18,083 nucleotides of DNA from UBA4716 sp002438865 (GCA_937907325.1 CALERO010000191.1:1-18083); one strand, 5' to 3'. Positions 1 through 7,059 are shown, counted from the stretch's first letter. The notes: generated by a model not told the origin, from the letters alone. Program-made: numbers and translations.

Positions 1-60
1 CATATAGCGTCATTTGTAGAAAGAAAGACTCGATACTTAATATGCTGCAAATTATTTTAA
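1..60 (+). pseudogene. Fragment of an IS30-like transposase (3' scrap)
   Basis: Frame 1 is open from the window edge to a TAA at 58-60 and reads HIASFVERKTRYLICCKLF. The VERKTRY stretch resembles the start of the catalytic core of IS30-family transposases, where a hydrophobic strand is followed by an ERK(S/T)R motif. The stop falls far too early for a transposase, so this would be a truncated remnant running in from the left. Only about 19 residues are visible, so the family call rests on one short motif and could be coincidence. Confidence 0.35.
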
Positions 61-95
61 TAGAATTATAAAGTAATATTAAGACATATAAGGAT

Positions 96-623
96 TTGCT
101 TGCAATGCATTCTGTAAAATGCAGAGATTTAAAAGCATCTGTAAGACTTACAAGCTCAGACGTTGGCATCAGCGGAGCAAATTTATATCCGACACTTATT
201 GCGGACGGCAGAAATATCCCGCTGGGTAATCCGTTAAAGCTGGAACATAAGAACGGTGCGTCTATGCGAGATTTTGAGAAAAAACTGTCAATGCTTTATT
301 CTCAGTATGATCTGGCAATAGGAAAACTCAAGGACTTGATTGCGGTTACGGTGAAAAATCCGTCAAATGCTATGGTGGGCGTAATGTCTAAAATCGGAAT
401 ACCGAAGAAATACGGTGTACCTGCGCTCGAAAAATTTAATGCTATGCACAGCAGCGGTTTTTGCAGTGCACACGATATTTATTACGGAATTGCAGAAGTA
501 ATATTTCTTATGCAGTGCGCCGGCGAAAGCGGTATCAGAATCACGCAAATGGAAGAAACCGTATCAAGAGCTTTGAATGTGAAATGGCAGGACTATGATA
601 TTCCCGGAGAGATTAAATGGTAA
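96..623 (+). pseudogene. DUF932-like mobile-element protein, N-terminally truncated
   Basis: The 175-residue reading frame carries the C-terminal half of a protein I associate with DUF932 (phage/plasmid-like) proteins of Firmicute integrative elements. Recognisable stretches are LTSSDVGISGANLYPTL (about residues 18-34), IPLGNPLKLEHKNGAS, and the closing ALNVKWQDYDIPGEIKW. Relatives are usually longer at the N-terminus, but an in-frame TAA at 69-71 blocks extension. The nominal starts (TTG 96, ATG 105) have no convincing ribosome binding site. I infer a gene cut at its 5' end, probably by the same event that left the transposase scrap to its left. It ends 13 nt before the recombinase gene, consistent with a former operon. 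Molecular function is unknown. Confidence 0.5.
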
Positions 624-636
624 GGGGGTATGAGTT

Positions 637-1038
637 ATGCCGAGAGGTAGTTATAAGCCTAATGTTGTGGTTGAAACAGGTGGCTTGACAGAGGAGGAAT
701 GGCTTGATTATCGCAGAGGAGGCATCGGTGGTTCCGATGTCTCAATTATTTACGGAGTGTCGCACTTCCGATGTAACCGTGATTTGTATTACGATAAACT
801 TGGTATTAAACCTCTCAGAGAAAGCGAAGATAATAATTGGCTGCAAAAAGAAATGGGACATGTACTTGAGGATTTGGTTGCAAAGGTGTTTGCAAAGAAA
901 ACAGGATTGAAAGTGTATGAAGTCAAAAAAATGTTTTCTCATCCGTTGTATCCGTTTATGAGGGCGGATGTTGACCGTTTTGTAACCGATGACGATGGAC
1001 GTACCGGAATTTTAGAATGCAGTGCGATACGTTCCTAA
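637..1038 (+). pseudogene. YqaJ-like viral recombinase (lambda-exonuclease type), 5' exon interrupted by group II intron
   Basis: This is the N-terminal part of a PD-(D/E)xK exonuclease that resects DNA ends for single-strand-annealing recombination in phages and mobile elements. Visible features are RRGGIGGSDVSIIYG (about residues 26-40), GHVLED with E78, ADVD with D113, and E127-C128 of the catalytic E-x-K. The true coding sequence ends at 1021, on the first base of the codon that should give Lys129. From 1022 the sequence is group II intron, and the frame runs only five more codons to a TAA. AGGGGG at 623-628 sits 8 nt before the ATG and supports the start. Full-length relatives are usually around 200-300 residues. 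The remaining exon is not found in the window, so the enzyme cannot be restored even if splicing worked. Confidence 0.75.
1008..1021 (+). other. Intron-binding sites IBS2 and IBS1 in the YqaJ exon
   Basis: AATTTT at 1008-1013 (IBS2) and AATGCA at 1016-1021 (IBS1) lie immediately 5' of the intron start. Each is the perfect 6-nt complement of a candidate exon-binding site inside the intron (1240-1245 and 1416-1421). This indicates that the intron reached this position by sequence-specific retrohoming. Confidence 0.65.
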
Positions 1039-1239
1039 GTGAAAAGCTTAGGCACTAATAAAAGAACGTAAAGTTTTCTTGTTAGGAGAACTGACATCCT
1101 GATTGGTGGAATGACGGGGTAACGCCCTGAAACGCCATCCTAATACTGCGACCTGCGGTTAACAAAGTAGATTGTTAATCGTATGAGAGCTTGCGGAAGT
1201 CGGCAGAAAGCAACCCAAACAGGACTTAAGTTGCTGTGG

Positions 1240-1245
1240 AAAATT
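1240..1245 (+). other. Candidate EBS2 of the group II intron
   Basis: AAAATT lies about 219 nt into the intron and is a perfect complement of AATTTT at 1008-1013, two bases upstream of IBS1. Position and order (EBS2 before EBS1 in domain I) fit the general group II layout. A 6-nt AT-only match can arise by chance, so this is weaker than EBS1. Confidence 0.45.
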
Positions 1246-1390
1246 GTCCGGAGGCGGATGATGTTGCCTATATGCCGGGGGCTATAAAATACTCATGGTG
1301 AGAATGTGGAACTGACAAGCCACTGACGAACTTTCGAATGTACGGGTCTAGACCATGAAGGCAGTAGAAATGCTGCACCCGTCAATTGAT

Positions 1391-1434
1391 GGGGTATGTG
1401 AGGTAAAGTAAGACTTGCATTTATGAAATACCTT
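1391..1434 (+). other. Domain I hairpin carrying EBS1
   Basis: GGGGTAT at 1391-1397 can pair with ATACCTT at 1428-1434, including two G-U pairs, closing a stem whose loop region contains TGCATT at 1416-1421. That hexamer is the exact complement of the last six bases of the 5' exon, AATGCA. The base just before it (T1415, the delta position in IIA introns) would pair with an A as first base of the 3' exon. An A there fits the Lys codon (AAR) expected at the interrupted active site. Confidence 0.6.
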
Positions 1435-1764
1435 ATAGTGTAACTGGCACTATCAAGCATACAGGCTTATAGAAAGCACCTAAAAGTATATATGTAAAGC
1501 TAAGGATATCGGAACGTAGAAAGGTTGGAACGGGGAGGCTCTACTGCCTGAGAAGCGTTGAGAGGGAAAGTCGCAAGATATAACCTATCTTTATCCAACT
1601 GAGAGTGGTGGCACGACCATTGAAGCTCTTGTAATGAGAGTGGAGGAACAGCCACTAGCCAACCTTAAGTAGTTGTATAACTGTTCTCAGAATATTTTCA
1701 TAGGTTCGAGTATGACTAAGAAAGGCTTAATCCGATGAAAGAAATTTCGGAGGTGATGCCGACT

Positions 1765-2583
1765 ATGGAACAGAAAATAAAGGCAAAGAAAATGGCAAAA
1801 CTCCGTCACGCCGAGTATTACGACTTTCAAAAAGTTCAGGATACACTGTATGAAAAGAGTAAAAACGACTGTATATTTACAAATCTTATGGATATTGTTT
1901 GTGCAGATGAAAATATACGATTAGCATACAGAAATCTCAAAAAGAACAAAGGAAGTCGCACACCCGGTACAGATGGAAGAAATATTTGGAATCTTGCAGA
2001 CTTAGATGAAAGTGTACTAATTTCATTAGTCAAAAAGAAATTCAACTTTTACAGACCTCAAAGCGTTAAGAGAGTTGAAATACCGAAAAGCAACGGTAAA
2101 ACAAGAAGTCTTGGAATACCTACCATATTGGACAGACTAATTCAGCAGTGTCTACTGCAAGTATTAGAACCAATATTTGAGGCAAAATTCTTTGAAAGAA
2201 ACAATGGCTTCAGACCAAACCGTAGTGCTGAAAATGCACTGGCACAAATGTATCTCAGAGTACAAACTATGGATTTGCATTATGTCATTGACTTAGATAT
2301 CAAAGGTTTCTTTGATAATGTAAATCATGGAAAACTTCTGAAACAAATGTGGGCTTTAGGCATTAGAGATAAGAAGTTAATAAAAATCATATCGGTCATG
2401 TTAAAAGCTGAAGTGGCAGATGTTGGTTTTCCTGAAAAGGGAACCCCGCAAGGTGGGATTATTTCACCGCTACTTGCAAATATCGTGCTTAACGAGCTTG
2501 ATTTGGAAATAAATCTATGGAAGTTCTTAATGAACACCCTTTTGAGCTTTGCGATATTTCAGGCTTCGGTTTCAAAACTGTAG
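1765..2583 (+). pseudogene. Group II intron reverse transcriptase/maturase, truncated before YADD
   Basis: This encodes the N-terminal half of a multifunctional intron protein that would assist splicing and copy the intron into DNA. Blocks seen in order are NLKKNKGSRTPGTDG, VEIPKSNGKTRSLGIPTILDRLIQQ, ERNNGFRPNRSAENAL, VIDLDIKGFFDNVNH with the first catalytic Asp, and the RT4 block GTPQGGIISPLLANIVLNELD. The protein should continue to the YADD active site, maturase domain X and usually an HNH endonuclease, about 300 more residues. Instead, after NELD it runs about 26 residues into out-of-frame helicase sequence and stops. I prefer the ATG at 1765, with GGAGG at 1749-1753 placed 11 nt upstream; in-frame ATGs at 1735 and 1756 are possible. 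Loss of the second and third catalytic Asp makes it inactive. Confidence 0.85.
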
Positions 2584-4178
2584 ACGCTATCGCAAAAAAG
2601 ATCAAATGCAAACCGAACGATAAAATGCGGATTAAGGCAGCGGCAAAGTATATAATGACCGAAGTTAAGAGCGAAGGGCATGTCTATATGGAGCAACAGG
2701 AATTAAGATACAGGTGTTATGAACTCCTGAATGATGATTTAAAAAATATATCTGTTACACATGATGAAATCAGAGAGTGCATTATTGAACTGATCAGAGC
2801 CAAGACGCTGATAAACAATAACGGAATGATATATCTTCCGTATATGTTTAATGCAGAAGTTGAGCTTGCAAAAAATATTTCAGAACGGGCTCTGGCGAAA
2901 GCTGTTCAATATCCGAACCTTGATTCGATTGTTGACGATGCTCAGAGAAGATTGGGAATAGTGCTGACGGATGCACAGAGCGAAGCAGTAAAAATGTGCT
3001 TTAAAAACAATCTGTCGGTTATTACCGGAGGACCGGGAACCGGAAAGACAACGGTTTTAAAGGTCATTATTGACGTATATAAGACATTAACCGGAAAAGC
3101 TGATATTTTGCTTGCAGCACCTACCGGAAAAGCTGCGAAGCGTATGGCTGAAAGCAGCGGTATGCCTGGTGCAAGAACGATACATTCGGCACTTGGACTT
3201 CGCAGTGACAACTCGGATGCAGAATTTGAAATCGCCGAAGGTCTTGTCATTATAGATGAGATGTCAATGGTTGATTTAAGTATTGCATATAAGCTCTTAA
3301 AAAGCGTCAGACGGGAATCTAAAATTGTATTCGTCGGTGATGCGGAGCAGCTCCCGTCAGTGGGAGCCGGCAATGTATTTTTTGATATACTGCGGTCGGA
3401 ATGTGTGGCGGTAACAAGGCTTGACACGGTTTTTCGTCAGAAGGGGACAAGCAGGATTGCACTTAATGCCGAAGAAATCAGGAACAACGGCAGTAAGCTT
3501 CTGTATGGAAGCGATTTTAATTTCATTAATGCCGATACAGATGTTGAGGCACTTGAAATATTAAAGCATTGTTATATGCGCGAAGTGGATGACAATGGAA
3601 TTGACAACGTGCAGATTCTTGCACCGTTTCGCTCAAGAGGTGAAACGAGTGTAAAAAACATCAATGAAGTCATAAGAGAAATGGTAAATCCGTTTGTCGG
3701 TGAGAAAAATGAACTGTTCTGTGATGGAAACAAGCTCAGGCTCAATGACAGGGTTATACAGCTTAAAAATGTCAATGGTATAAATAACGGCGATGTTGGT
3801 TTTATAAAATCTATATATTTAGATGAAGATGAGCTTAAACACGCAATTATTGAATTTACTGATGGCGTCAGAGCTGATTATCACGAACGGGAGCTTGATA
3901 TTATTGATCTTGCTTATGCAACGACCATACACAAATCACAGGGAAGCGAATACAGTACCGTTATAATTCCTATAATGATGAGCCATTACATAATGCTCAA
4001 AAGAAACCTGATTTATACTGCTATAACGCGAGCAAAAAAGAAGGTCATTCTGATTGGTGAAAAAAGAGCGTTGATGGCTGCCATTCATAAAAATGACAGT
4101 ACGAAACGAAATACTCTGCTGGCTGAACGGATTAAGACATATTTTGAACAAATGAAAGGAAGTGTGGAGATAAAATGA
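2517..4178 (+). CDS. recD2: RecD2/TraA-like superfamily 1B DNA helicase, N-terminally truncated
   Basis: This is a 5'-3' SF1B helicase related to RecD2, probably acting in DNA processing for the mobile element. After the first Met come the helix-hairpin-helix-like segment ELCDISGFGFKTVDAIAKK (about residues 10-28), Walker A GGPGTGKTT (171-179), Walker B with D247-E248, GDAEQLPSVG (274-283), motif V TTIHKSQGSEY (469-479) and motif VI YTAITRAKK (500-508). All ATPase motifs are intact. RecD2 proteins normally have well over 100 further residues before the hairpin region; here helicase-like codons (FGNKS) reach back only to about 2502, where intron sequence begins. ATG 2517 has no clear ribosome binding site, so expression is doubtful. 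The stop overlaps the next ATG by 4 nt (ATGA), indicating translational coupling with the NADAR gene. Confidence 0.82.
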   Translation: MEVLNEHPFELCDISGFGFKTVDAIAKKIKCKPNDKMRIKAAAKYIMTEVKSEGHVYMEQQELRYRCYELLNDDLKNISVTHDEIRECIIELIRAKTLINNNGMIYLPYMFNAEVELAKNISERALAKAVQYPNLDSIVDDAQRRLGIVLTDAQSEAVKMCFKNNLSVITGGPGTGKTTVLKVIIDVYKTLTGKADILLAAPTGKAAKRMAESSGMPGARTIHSALGLRSDNSDAEFEIAEGLVIIDEMSMVDLSIAYKLLKSVRRESKIVFVGDAEQLPSVGAGNVFFDILRSECVAVTRLDTVFRQKGTSRIALNAEEIRNNGSKLLYGSDFNFINADTDVEALEILKHCYMREVDDNGIDNVQILAPFRSRGETSVKNINEVIREMVNPFVGEKNELFCDGNKLRLNDRVIQLKNVNGINNGDVGFIKSIYLDEDELKHAIIEFTDGVRADYHERELDIIDLAYATTIHKSQGSEYSTVIIPIMMSHYIMLKRNLIYTAITRAKKKVILIGEKRALMAAIHKNDSTKRNTLLAERIKTYFEQMKGSVEIK

Positions 4179-4876
4179 AAATCTGCGAATGTAATTCCAG
4201 GAAATATCGATGGCGTGATGTTGCTCTTATTAACAGAGAATACTATAAGATTGACGAAGAGGTGTTTTATTGTGCCGATAGCGGAAATGAGGATGATACG
4301 TTTGATATATCGCCGATAGAAGATAAGCTTGCAAAAAAATATGGTGTAGACAGTGATGATGTTGAATTGGCTACGTTTACACCGGAGAAATTTCCTGACT
4401 CAGTAATAAAAACTTTCTGGAAAGACGAAGAGCTGGGAGCATATTGTGCTGTCTGCGGCGGAGAAATTTACGGTGATGAAACAACAGTGAGTAATTGCGT
4501 CTTAAATGAAATTAATTCATTTAGGGGTGAATATTCGTTTCTGTCGAATTTCGAAAAATGCACGATAGAGTTTGAAGGACTGACGTATCCGAGTGTCGAG
4601 CATGCTTTCCAGGCAGCTAAAACATTGGATACTGACAAACGCCTAAGTTTTACAAAGGGTTCGCCCGGTTGTGCAAAGAGAATGGGCAGACGACTGGAGC
4701 TTCGTCCTGATTGGGAAGAAATTAAAGATTCAGTTATGTATGCTTGTCTTAAAAGTAAATTTCAAAATGATGATATGAGAAAAAAACTCATTGCCACAGG
4801 AGATGCGGTGTTAATTGAAGGCAATAATCACGGTGATCACTATTGGGGTACCGGCAGTTGTTGTTCATGGAGATAG
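4175..4876 (+). CDS. NADAR (YbiA-like) domain protein with abnormal C-terminus
   Basis: Residues about 114-226 form a NADAR domain, a fold associated with NAD/ADP-ribose metabolites. Some members are reported to remove ADP-ribose from DNA bases; YbiA-type members act on riboflavin-pathway intermediates. Visible motifs are FRGEYSFLSNF (116-126), YPSVEHAFQAAK (138-149), the RMG segment (169-171), and GDHYWG (220-225). The domain normally continues with a Gly/Asn-rich loop and a final LGxxLMxxR helix. Here it reads TGSCCSWR and stops, so the last 15-20 residues are missing. The N-terminal 110 residues are acidic, with one CxxC pair (C91, C94), and are not recognised. ATG overlaps the helicase stop, with GGAG at 4166-4169 upstream. 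No DarT-like toxin partner is visible. Confidence 0.75.
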   Translation: MKICECNSRKYRWRDVALINREYYKIDEEVFYCADSGNEDDTFDISPIEDKLAKKYGVDSDDVELATFTPEKFPDSVIKTFWKDEELGAYCAVCGGEIYGDETTVSNCVLNEINSFRGEYSFLSNFEKCTIEFEGLTYPSVEHAFQAAKTLDTDKRLSFTKGSPGCAKRMGRRLELRPDWEEIKDSVMYACLKSKFQNDDMRKKLIATGDAVLIEGNNHGDHYWGTGSCCSWR

Positions 4877-4949
4877 CTTAAGAAATGAAGAATACACAAG
4901 GTTTTATACGCCGATTTATGTATTGAATGGTTGGCTATGGAAAGAACCG

Positions 4950-5081
4950 ATGTCCTTAACAAATCAAATATGTGATGATGACATAAAACTGAGTAATATT
5001 ATGTTTGATTTTATGGGTAAATCCAAAGATAATAATATTGACTTAACATCAGAAAAGGAAGGAGAAAAGAAAGATGCTTAA
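4950..5081 (+). CDS. Small acidic ORF between NADAR and the next gene (doubtful)
   Basis: An open frame spans the 197 nt between the NADAR stop and the next gene. It begins inside the NADAR gene at 4815 and offers an internal ATG at 4950 (43 residues, starting MSLTNQICDDDIK). The stop at 5079-5081 overlaps the following ATG (5074), which looks like translational coupling. There is only a weak purine stretch (GGAAAG, 4939-4944) before the start. It may be a real small protein, or the frameshifted tail of a longer ancestral NADAR-linked gene. Function is unknown. Confidence 0.3.
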   Translation: MSLTNQICDDDIKLSNIMFDFMGKSKDNNIDLTSEKEGEKKDA

Positions 5082-5403
5082 CAAATTAAAAGTACAATTT
5101 ATCAGATGCTTGCAAAAATATTCGGTAAAAGCTGATGAGCGGATTGATTCACAAAAAATCGTTGTCAAAATTCAAGGCGGATATCTTGTTGCTACCGAGT
5201 CGCTGGATCCTGAGTATCCGGGGATAGATGTTGAATTTATATCCGATTTGGATAATGCTGGTTATACTTCTCGGCCACGTATTCTTTTTGAGAAGCCGGT
5301 TGAAGGTGGCGAACTGAGAGTACTGATATGGAATGATAAAAATTCTGAAGATTATACCAAAGAAATTATATTTGAAGAACAAAGGAGACAAAATAATGAA
5401 TAA
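5074..5403 (+). CDS. Hypothetical protein of the accessory operon, 109 aa
   Basis: I do not recognise a named family. The protein is acidic and soluble, without signal peptide or membrane segment. Its centre (GGYLVATESLDPEYPGIDVE, about residues 35-54) reads as alternating strand and turn, and further strands follow (ILFEKPVEGGELRVLIW). The resemblance is to small conserved proteins carried by gut Firmicute integrative elements, which is my recollection and not a domain assignment. GGAAGGAG at 5057-5064 gives a good ribosome binding site. Its last 8 nt overlap the next gene's start, so the two are likely co-translated. Confidence 0.7.
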   Translation: MLNKLKVQFIRCLQKYSVKADERIDSQKIVVKIQGGYLVATESLDPEYPGIDVEFISDLDNAGYTSRPRILFEKPVEGGELRVLIWNDKNSEDYTKEIIFEEQRRQNNE

Positions 5404-5836
5404 ATACGAGGAAATGCTGAAACGTGCAGATGAAAAATATAAATTCAGCGATTTAGAAAAAAAGAAAATCATTGGTCTGCTTGATTATTGCCACGCAAAT
5501 GATGTACGATGGACATTAAGACGAATGTTTGAAGTATATTTTATGTGTGATGCAATGCCGGGAATGGAAATTACAACCTGTGATTGTAATGATCAGTGTG
5601 CAAAATACGGCTGCTCTAATTGTACGGCAGCAGATGATGCGGAGCTTCTGATAAATCAGGAAAAATCTATTCTTGATTTTGAAGAATATGATGAATTTTA
5701 TTTTAAAGATGAGGTCAAATCCATAATAAATAAATATCACGGCTCGAAAAACGGGAAAATTCAACCGGAAGAAATTGAAATGATCATTAAAGAGGTAAAA
5801 CGAGAACTTAACTGCTATAACAAGCGGTTAGAATAA
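5396..5836 (+). CDS. Cysteine-cluster hypothetical protein, 146 aa
   Basis: The start is set at ATG 5396 because AAAGGAG (5381-5387) precedes it at a suitable distance and it overlaps the upstream stop; an upstream ATG at 5333 lies inside the previous gene and has no such site. The N-terminal third is helical (KYEEMLKRADEKYKF). Residues 62-76 form a compact cluster, CDCNDQCAKYGCSNC, spacing C-x-C-x3-C-x4-C-x2-C, with C51 nearby. Such spacing could bind zinc or an iron-sulfur cluster. The C-terminus is acidic and helical. No named family is recognised. It has no signal peptide, so a cytosolic metal-binding role is more likely than disulfides. Confidence 0.75.
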   Translation: MNKYEEMLKRADEKYKFSDLEKKKIIGLLDYCHANDVRWTLRRMFEVYFMCDAMPGMEITTCDCNDQCAKYGCSNCTAADDAELLINQEKSILDFEEYDEFYFKDEVKSIINKYHGSKNGKIQPEEIEMIIKEVKRELNCYNKRLE

Positions 5837-5856
5837 CAGAGAAGGAGGAGTAAATA

Positions 5857-6411
5857 ATGTCTGAATATTGCGGAGTTTATAATCAAGGGGCATTGTTTTA
5901 TCGTGAGGACTTTGATGTCTTAAAAACAATACGTTATTTTTGTGATATGTATAGAATAAACCTTGATGATGAAATAGTACATGAAATAAAGAATAACGAC
6001 ATAACAGATGAACATTTTGCTTTTCTTTGCAATGAGCTCGAAGTGAATACTGATGTAAAAACGCTTCAGGAACTTTGCAGCGCAGCCCTAAATTCATATG
6101 AAATAAACGATTTGTTTATAGAAGGTGCGAAATCCGGAATAGGGAATGATATGGTTTATGGAAAGTTATATCTCGATTTACAGGGACTGTTTATGTTTTA
6201 TGATGACATGCCGCATAAAATGATTGCTGGTGAATGTATGATGCTTTGTTTTAATGTTCCGTATGCATGGGATATAAAAAATGTAATCATTCCTGCGGAC
6301 AGGCGTATAGCGGTATTTCAGTTACAGCAAGCCACAAAGTCATTATTTAAAGACAACATTGATTGGGATAAAAGACTCGGCTGTCTATACGGCATAACAA
6401 AGAATTTATGA
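5857..6411 (+). CDS. Hypothetical protein, 184 aa
   Basis: Not recognised. It is a soluble, acidic protein with no signal peptide. The N-terminal half appears helical (DVLKTIRYFCDMYRINLDDE, then KTLQELCSAALNSYEINDLF). The C-terminal half has hydrophobic strand-like segments (GLFMFYDDMPHKMIAGECMM and KNVIIPADRRIAVFQLQQA). A strong AGAAGGAGGAG ribosome binding site lies at 5838-5848, 8 nt before the ATG. It is separated from the upstream gene by only 20 nt and probably belongs to the same transcript. Confidence 0.7.
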   Translation: MSEYCGVYNQGALFYREDFDVLKTIRYFCDMYRINLDDEIVHEIKNNDITDEHFAFLCNELEVNTDVKTLQELCSAALNSYEINDLFIEGAKSGIGNDMVYGKLYLDLQGLFMFYDDMPHKMIAGECMMLCFNVPYAWDIKNVIIPADRRIAVFQLQQATKSLFKDNIDWDKRLGCLYGITKNL

Positions 6412-6420
6412 CGAAATCCA

Positions 6421-6445
6421 GGGATGGAGCGAAAAGTTCTATCCC
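6421..6445 (+). other. Hairpin in the short gap before the next gene
   Basis: GGGATGGAG (6421-6429) can pair with TTCTATCCC (6437-6445), including G-U pairs, around the 7-nt loop CGAAAAG. No T-run follows, so it is not a canonical terminator. Its place just after the 6411 stop and before the AAGGAG at 6454 suggests an intercistronic stem affecting mRNA stability or translation. It also argues that coding begins downstream of 6445. Confidence 0.4.
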
Positions 6446-6468
6446 CTATAATTAAGGAGATGAATCAT

Positions 6469-6690
6469 TTGAAAGAAAAAGTTGAAGCGATGATATCGTA
6501 CATATTTGGCAAGTACGATATGAGAAAAGGTGAAAATAATAAATTGAGAATGCGGAAATTAACTGAATTTTGTATGCAGGATATAGATGAACACCCGATA
6601 TTGATTAAAGAACTGAATGATAAAACTACACTGGAGTATTTTGTTATTCAAAGTATAATTTATATGATGAATCCGGAGGTGGGATTATAA
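6469..6690 (+). CDS. Small hypothetical protein, about 73 aa, TTG start
   Basis: The frame is open from an ATG at 6424, but that start has no ribosome binding site and would place a hairpin inside the gene. AAGGAG at 6454-6459 lies 9 nt before TTG 6469, giving a 73-residue product starting KEKVEAMISYIFGKYDM after the initiator. ATG 6460 directly abuts the ribosome binding site and is unlikely. The product is mixed helical with an acidic centre and a hydrophobic end (YFVIQSIIYMM). No family is recognised. The stop is immediately followed by the next gene, with no spacer. Confidence 0.6.
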   Translation: MKEKVEAMISYIFGKYDMRKGENNKLRMRKLTEFCMQDIDEHPILIKELNDKTTLEYFVIQSIIYMMNPEVGL

Positions 6691-7023
6691 ATGGCTGAAA
6701 ACACAATTATGTATGACGGAATACTTACCCCGCAGACTTATCTCGAAATAATAACGGGTAAATATTTTTGCCTTAATTCAGATAATCAGATTGAACTTGT
6801 GGAAAAAATACTTGATAAGCAGTGTGGCAAAGGGCAATATTGGAGTTTTGCATTTGATGATATTGAAGAGATAATGCAAAATGGACATAAAGTTGTTCTT
6901 GTTGAACTTGTAAATGTTGTCTATAAAAATAACATAGCAGAACAAGAAAAATTTTATCGCTGGTTTGAAGTGCCGGAGGAGTGGACTAAAGAAATGGTTG
7001 AAAATAGATTAAAAGAAATATAA
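6691..7023 (+). CDS. Hypothetical protein, 110 aa, last gene of the accessory operon
   Basis: Not recognised. The sequence is soluble, without signal peptide. Segments include PQTYLEIITGKYFCLNSDNQ near the N-terminus, GQYWSFAFDDIEEIMQNG in the middle, and strands KVVLVELVNVVYK, ending in a charged helix EEWTKEMVENRLKEI. The ribosome binding site (CCGGAGG, 6673-6679) lies within the previous gene's last codons, showing translational coupling. Two hairpins follow its stop, consistent with the end of the operon. Confidence 0.65.
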   Translation: MAENTIMYDGILTPQTYLEIITGKYFCLNSDNQIELVEKILDKQCGKGQYWSFAFDDIEEIMQNGHKVVLVELVNVVYKNNIAEQEKFYRWFEVPEEWTKEMVENRLKEI

Positions 7024-7032
7024 TCCTAATTT

Positions 7033-7059
7033 GGGGCTTATGCAAAATGCATAGGCCCT
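7033..7059 (+). terminator. GC-capped hairpin at the end of the accessory operon
   Basis: GGGGCTTATGCA (7033-7044) pairs with TGCATAGGCCCT (7048-7059), two of the twelve pairs being G-U, around a 3-nt loop. It begins 10 nt after the operon's final stop. Only GATTTTG follows, so the U-run is short. It could be a weak intrinsic terminator or a 3'-end stabiliser. Confidence 0.5.

Larger units (their letters stand above)
1022..2503 (+). mobile_element. Group II intron, 3'-truncated (RNA domains I-III and part of the IV ORF)
   Basis: The element begins with GTGCG at 1022-1026, the classic group II 5' splice-site consensus. About 700 nt of non-coding, structured sequence follows (1039-1734), as expected for ribozyme domains I-III. 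A reverse transcriptase ORF then sits where domain IV should be. Two exon-binding sites match the flanking exon. The element stops abruptly at about 2500, inside the RT gene. I see no later domain V-like hairpin and no 3' splice site, so the copy cannot splice or move by itself. The intron lies in the sense orientation of the interrupted gene. The maturase type suggests a mitochondrial-like (IIA) lineage, an inference from its resemblance to clostridial maturases. Confidence 0.85.

Noticed and set aside
704..910. Second-frame open frame inside the YqaJ exon
   Set aside because: It overlaps the clearly recognisable recombinase frame and has no family features.
1735..1764. ATG 1735 or 1756 as the maturase start
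   Set aside because: GGAGG at 1749-1753 is downstream of the first and only 2 nt before the second; ATG 1765 is the better-spaced start.
2325..3775. Several minus-strand open frames of 67-161 codons opposite the RT and helicase genes
   Set aside because: They mirror well-supported + strand genes, lack ribosome binding sites and show no protein-like motifs.
2504..4178. Group II intron domain V/VI and 3' splice site downstream of the RT
   Set aside because: Looked for a domain V-like GC hairpin with a short AGC-type start in the sequence after 2500 and found none; the sequence is continuous helicase coding.
4815..4949. Upstream extension of the small ORF ending at 5081
   Set aside because: This part overlaps the NADAR coding region in another frame, and its ATG has no ribosome binding site. 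Only the part after the NADAR stop could be real.
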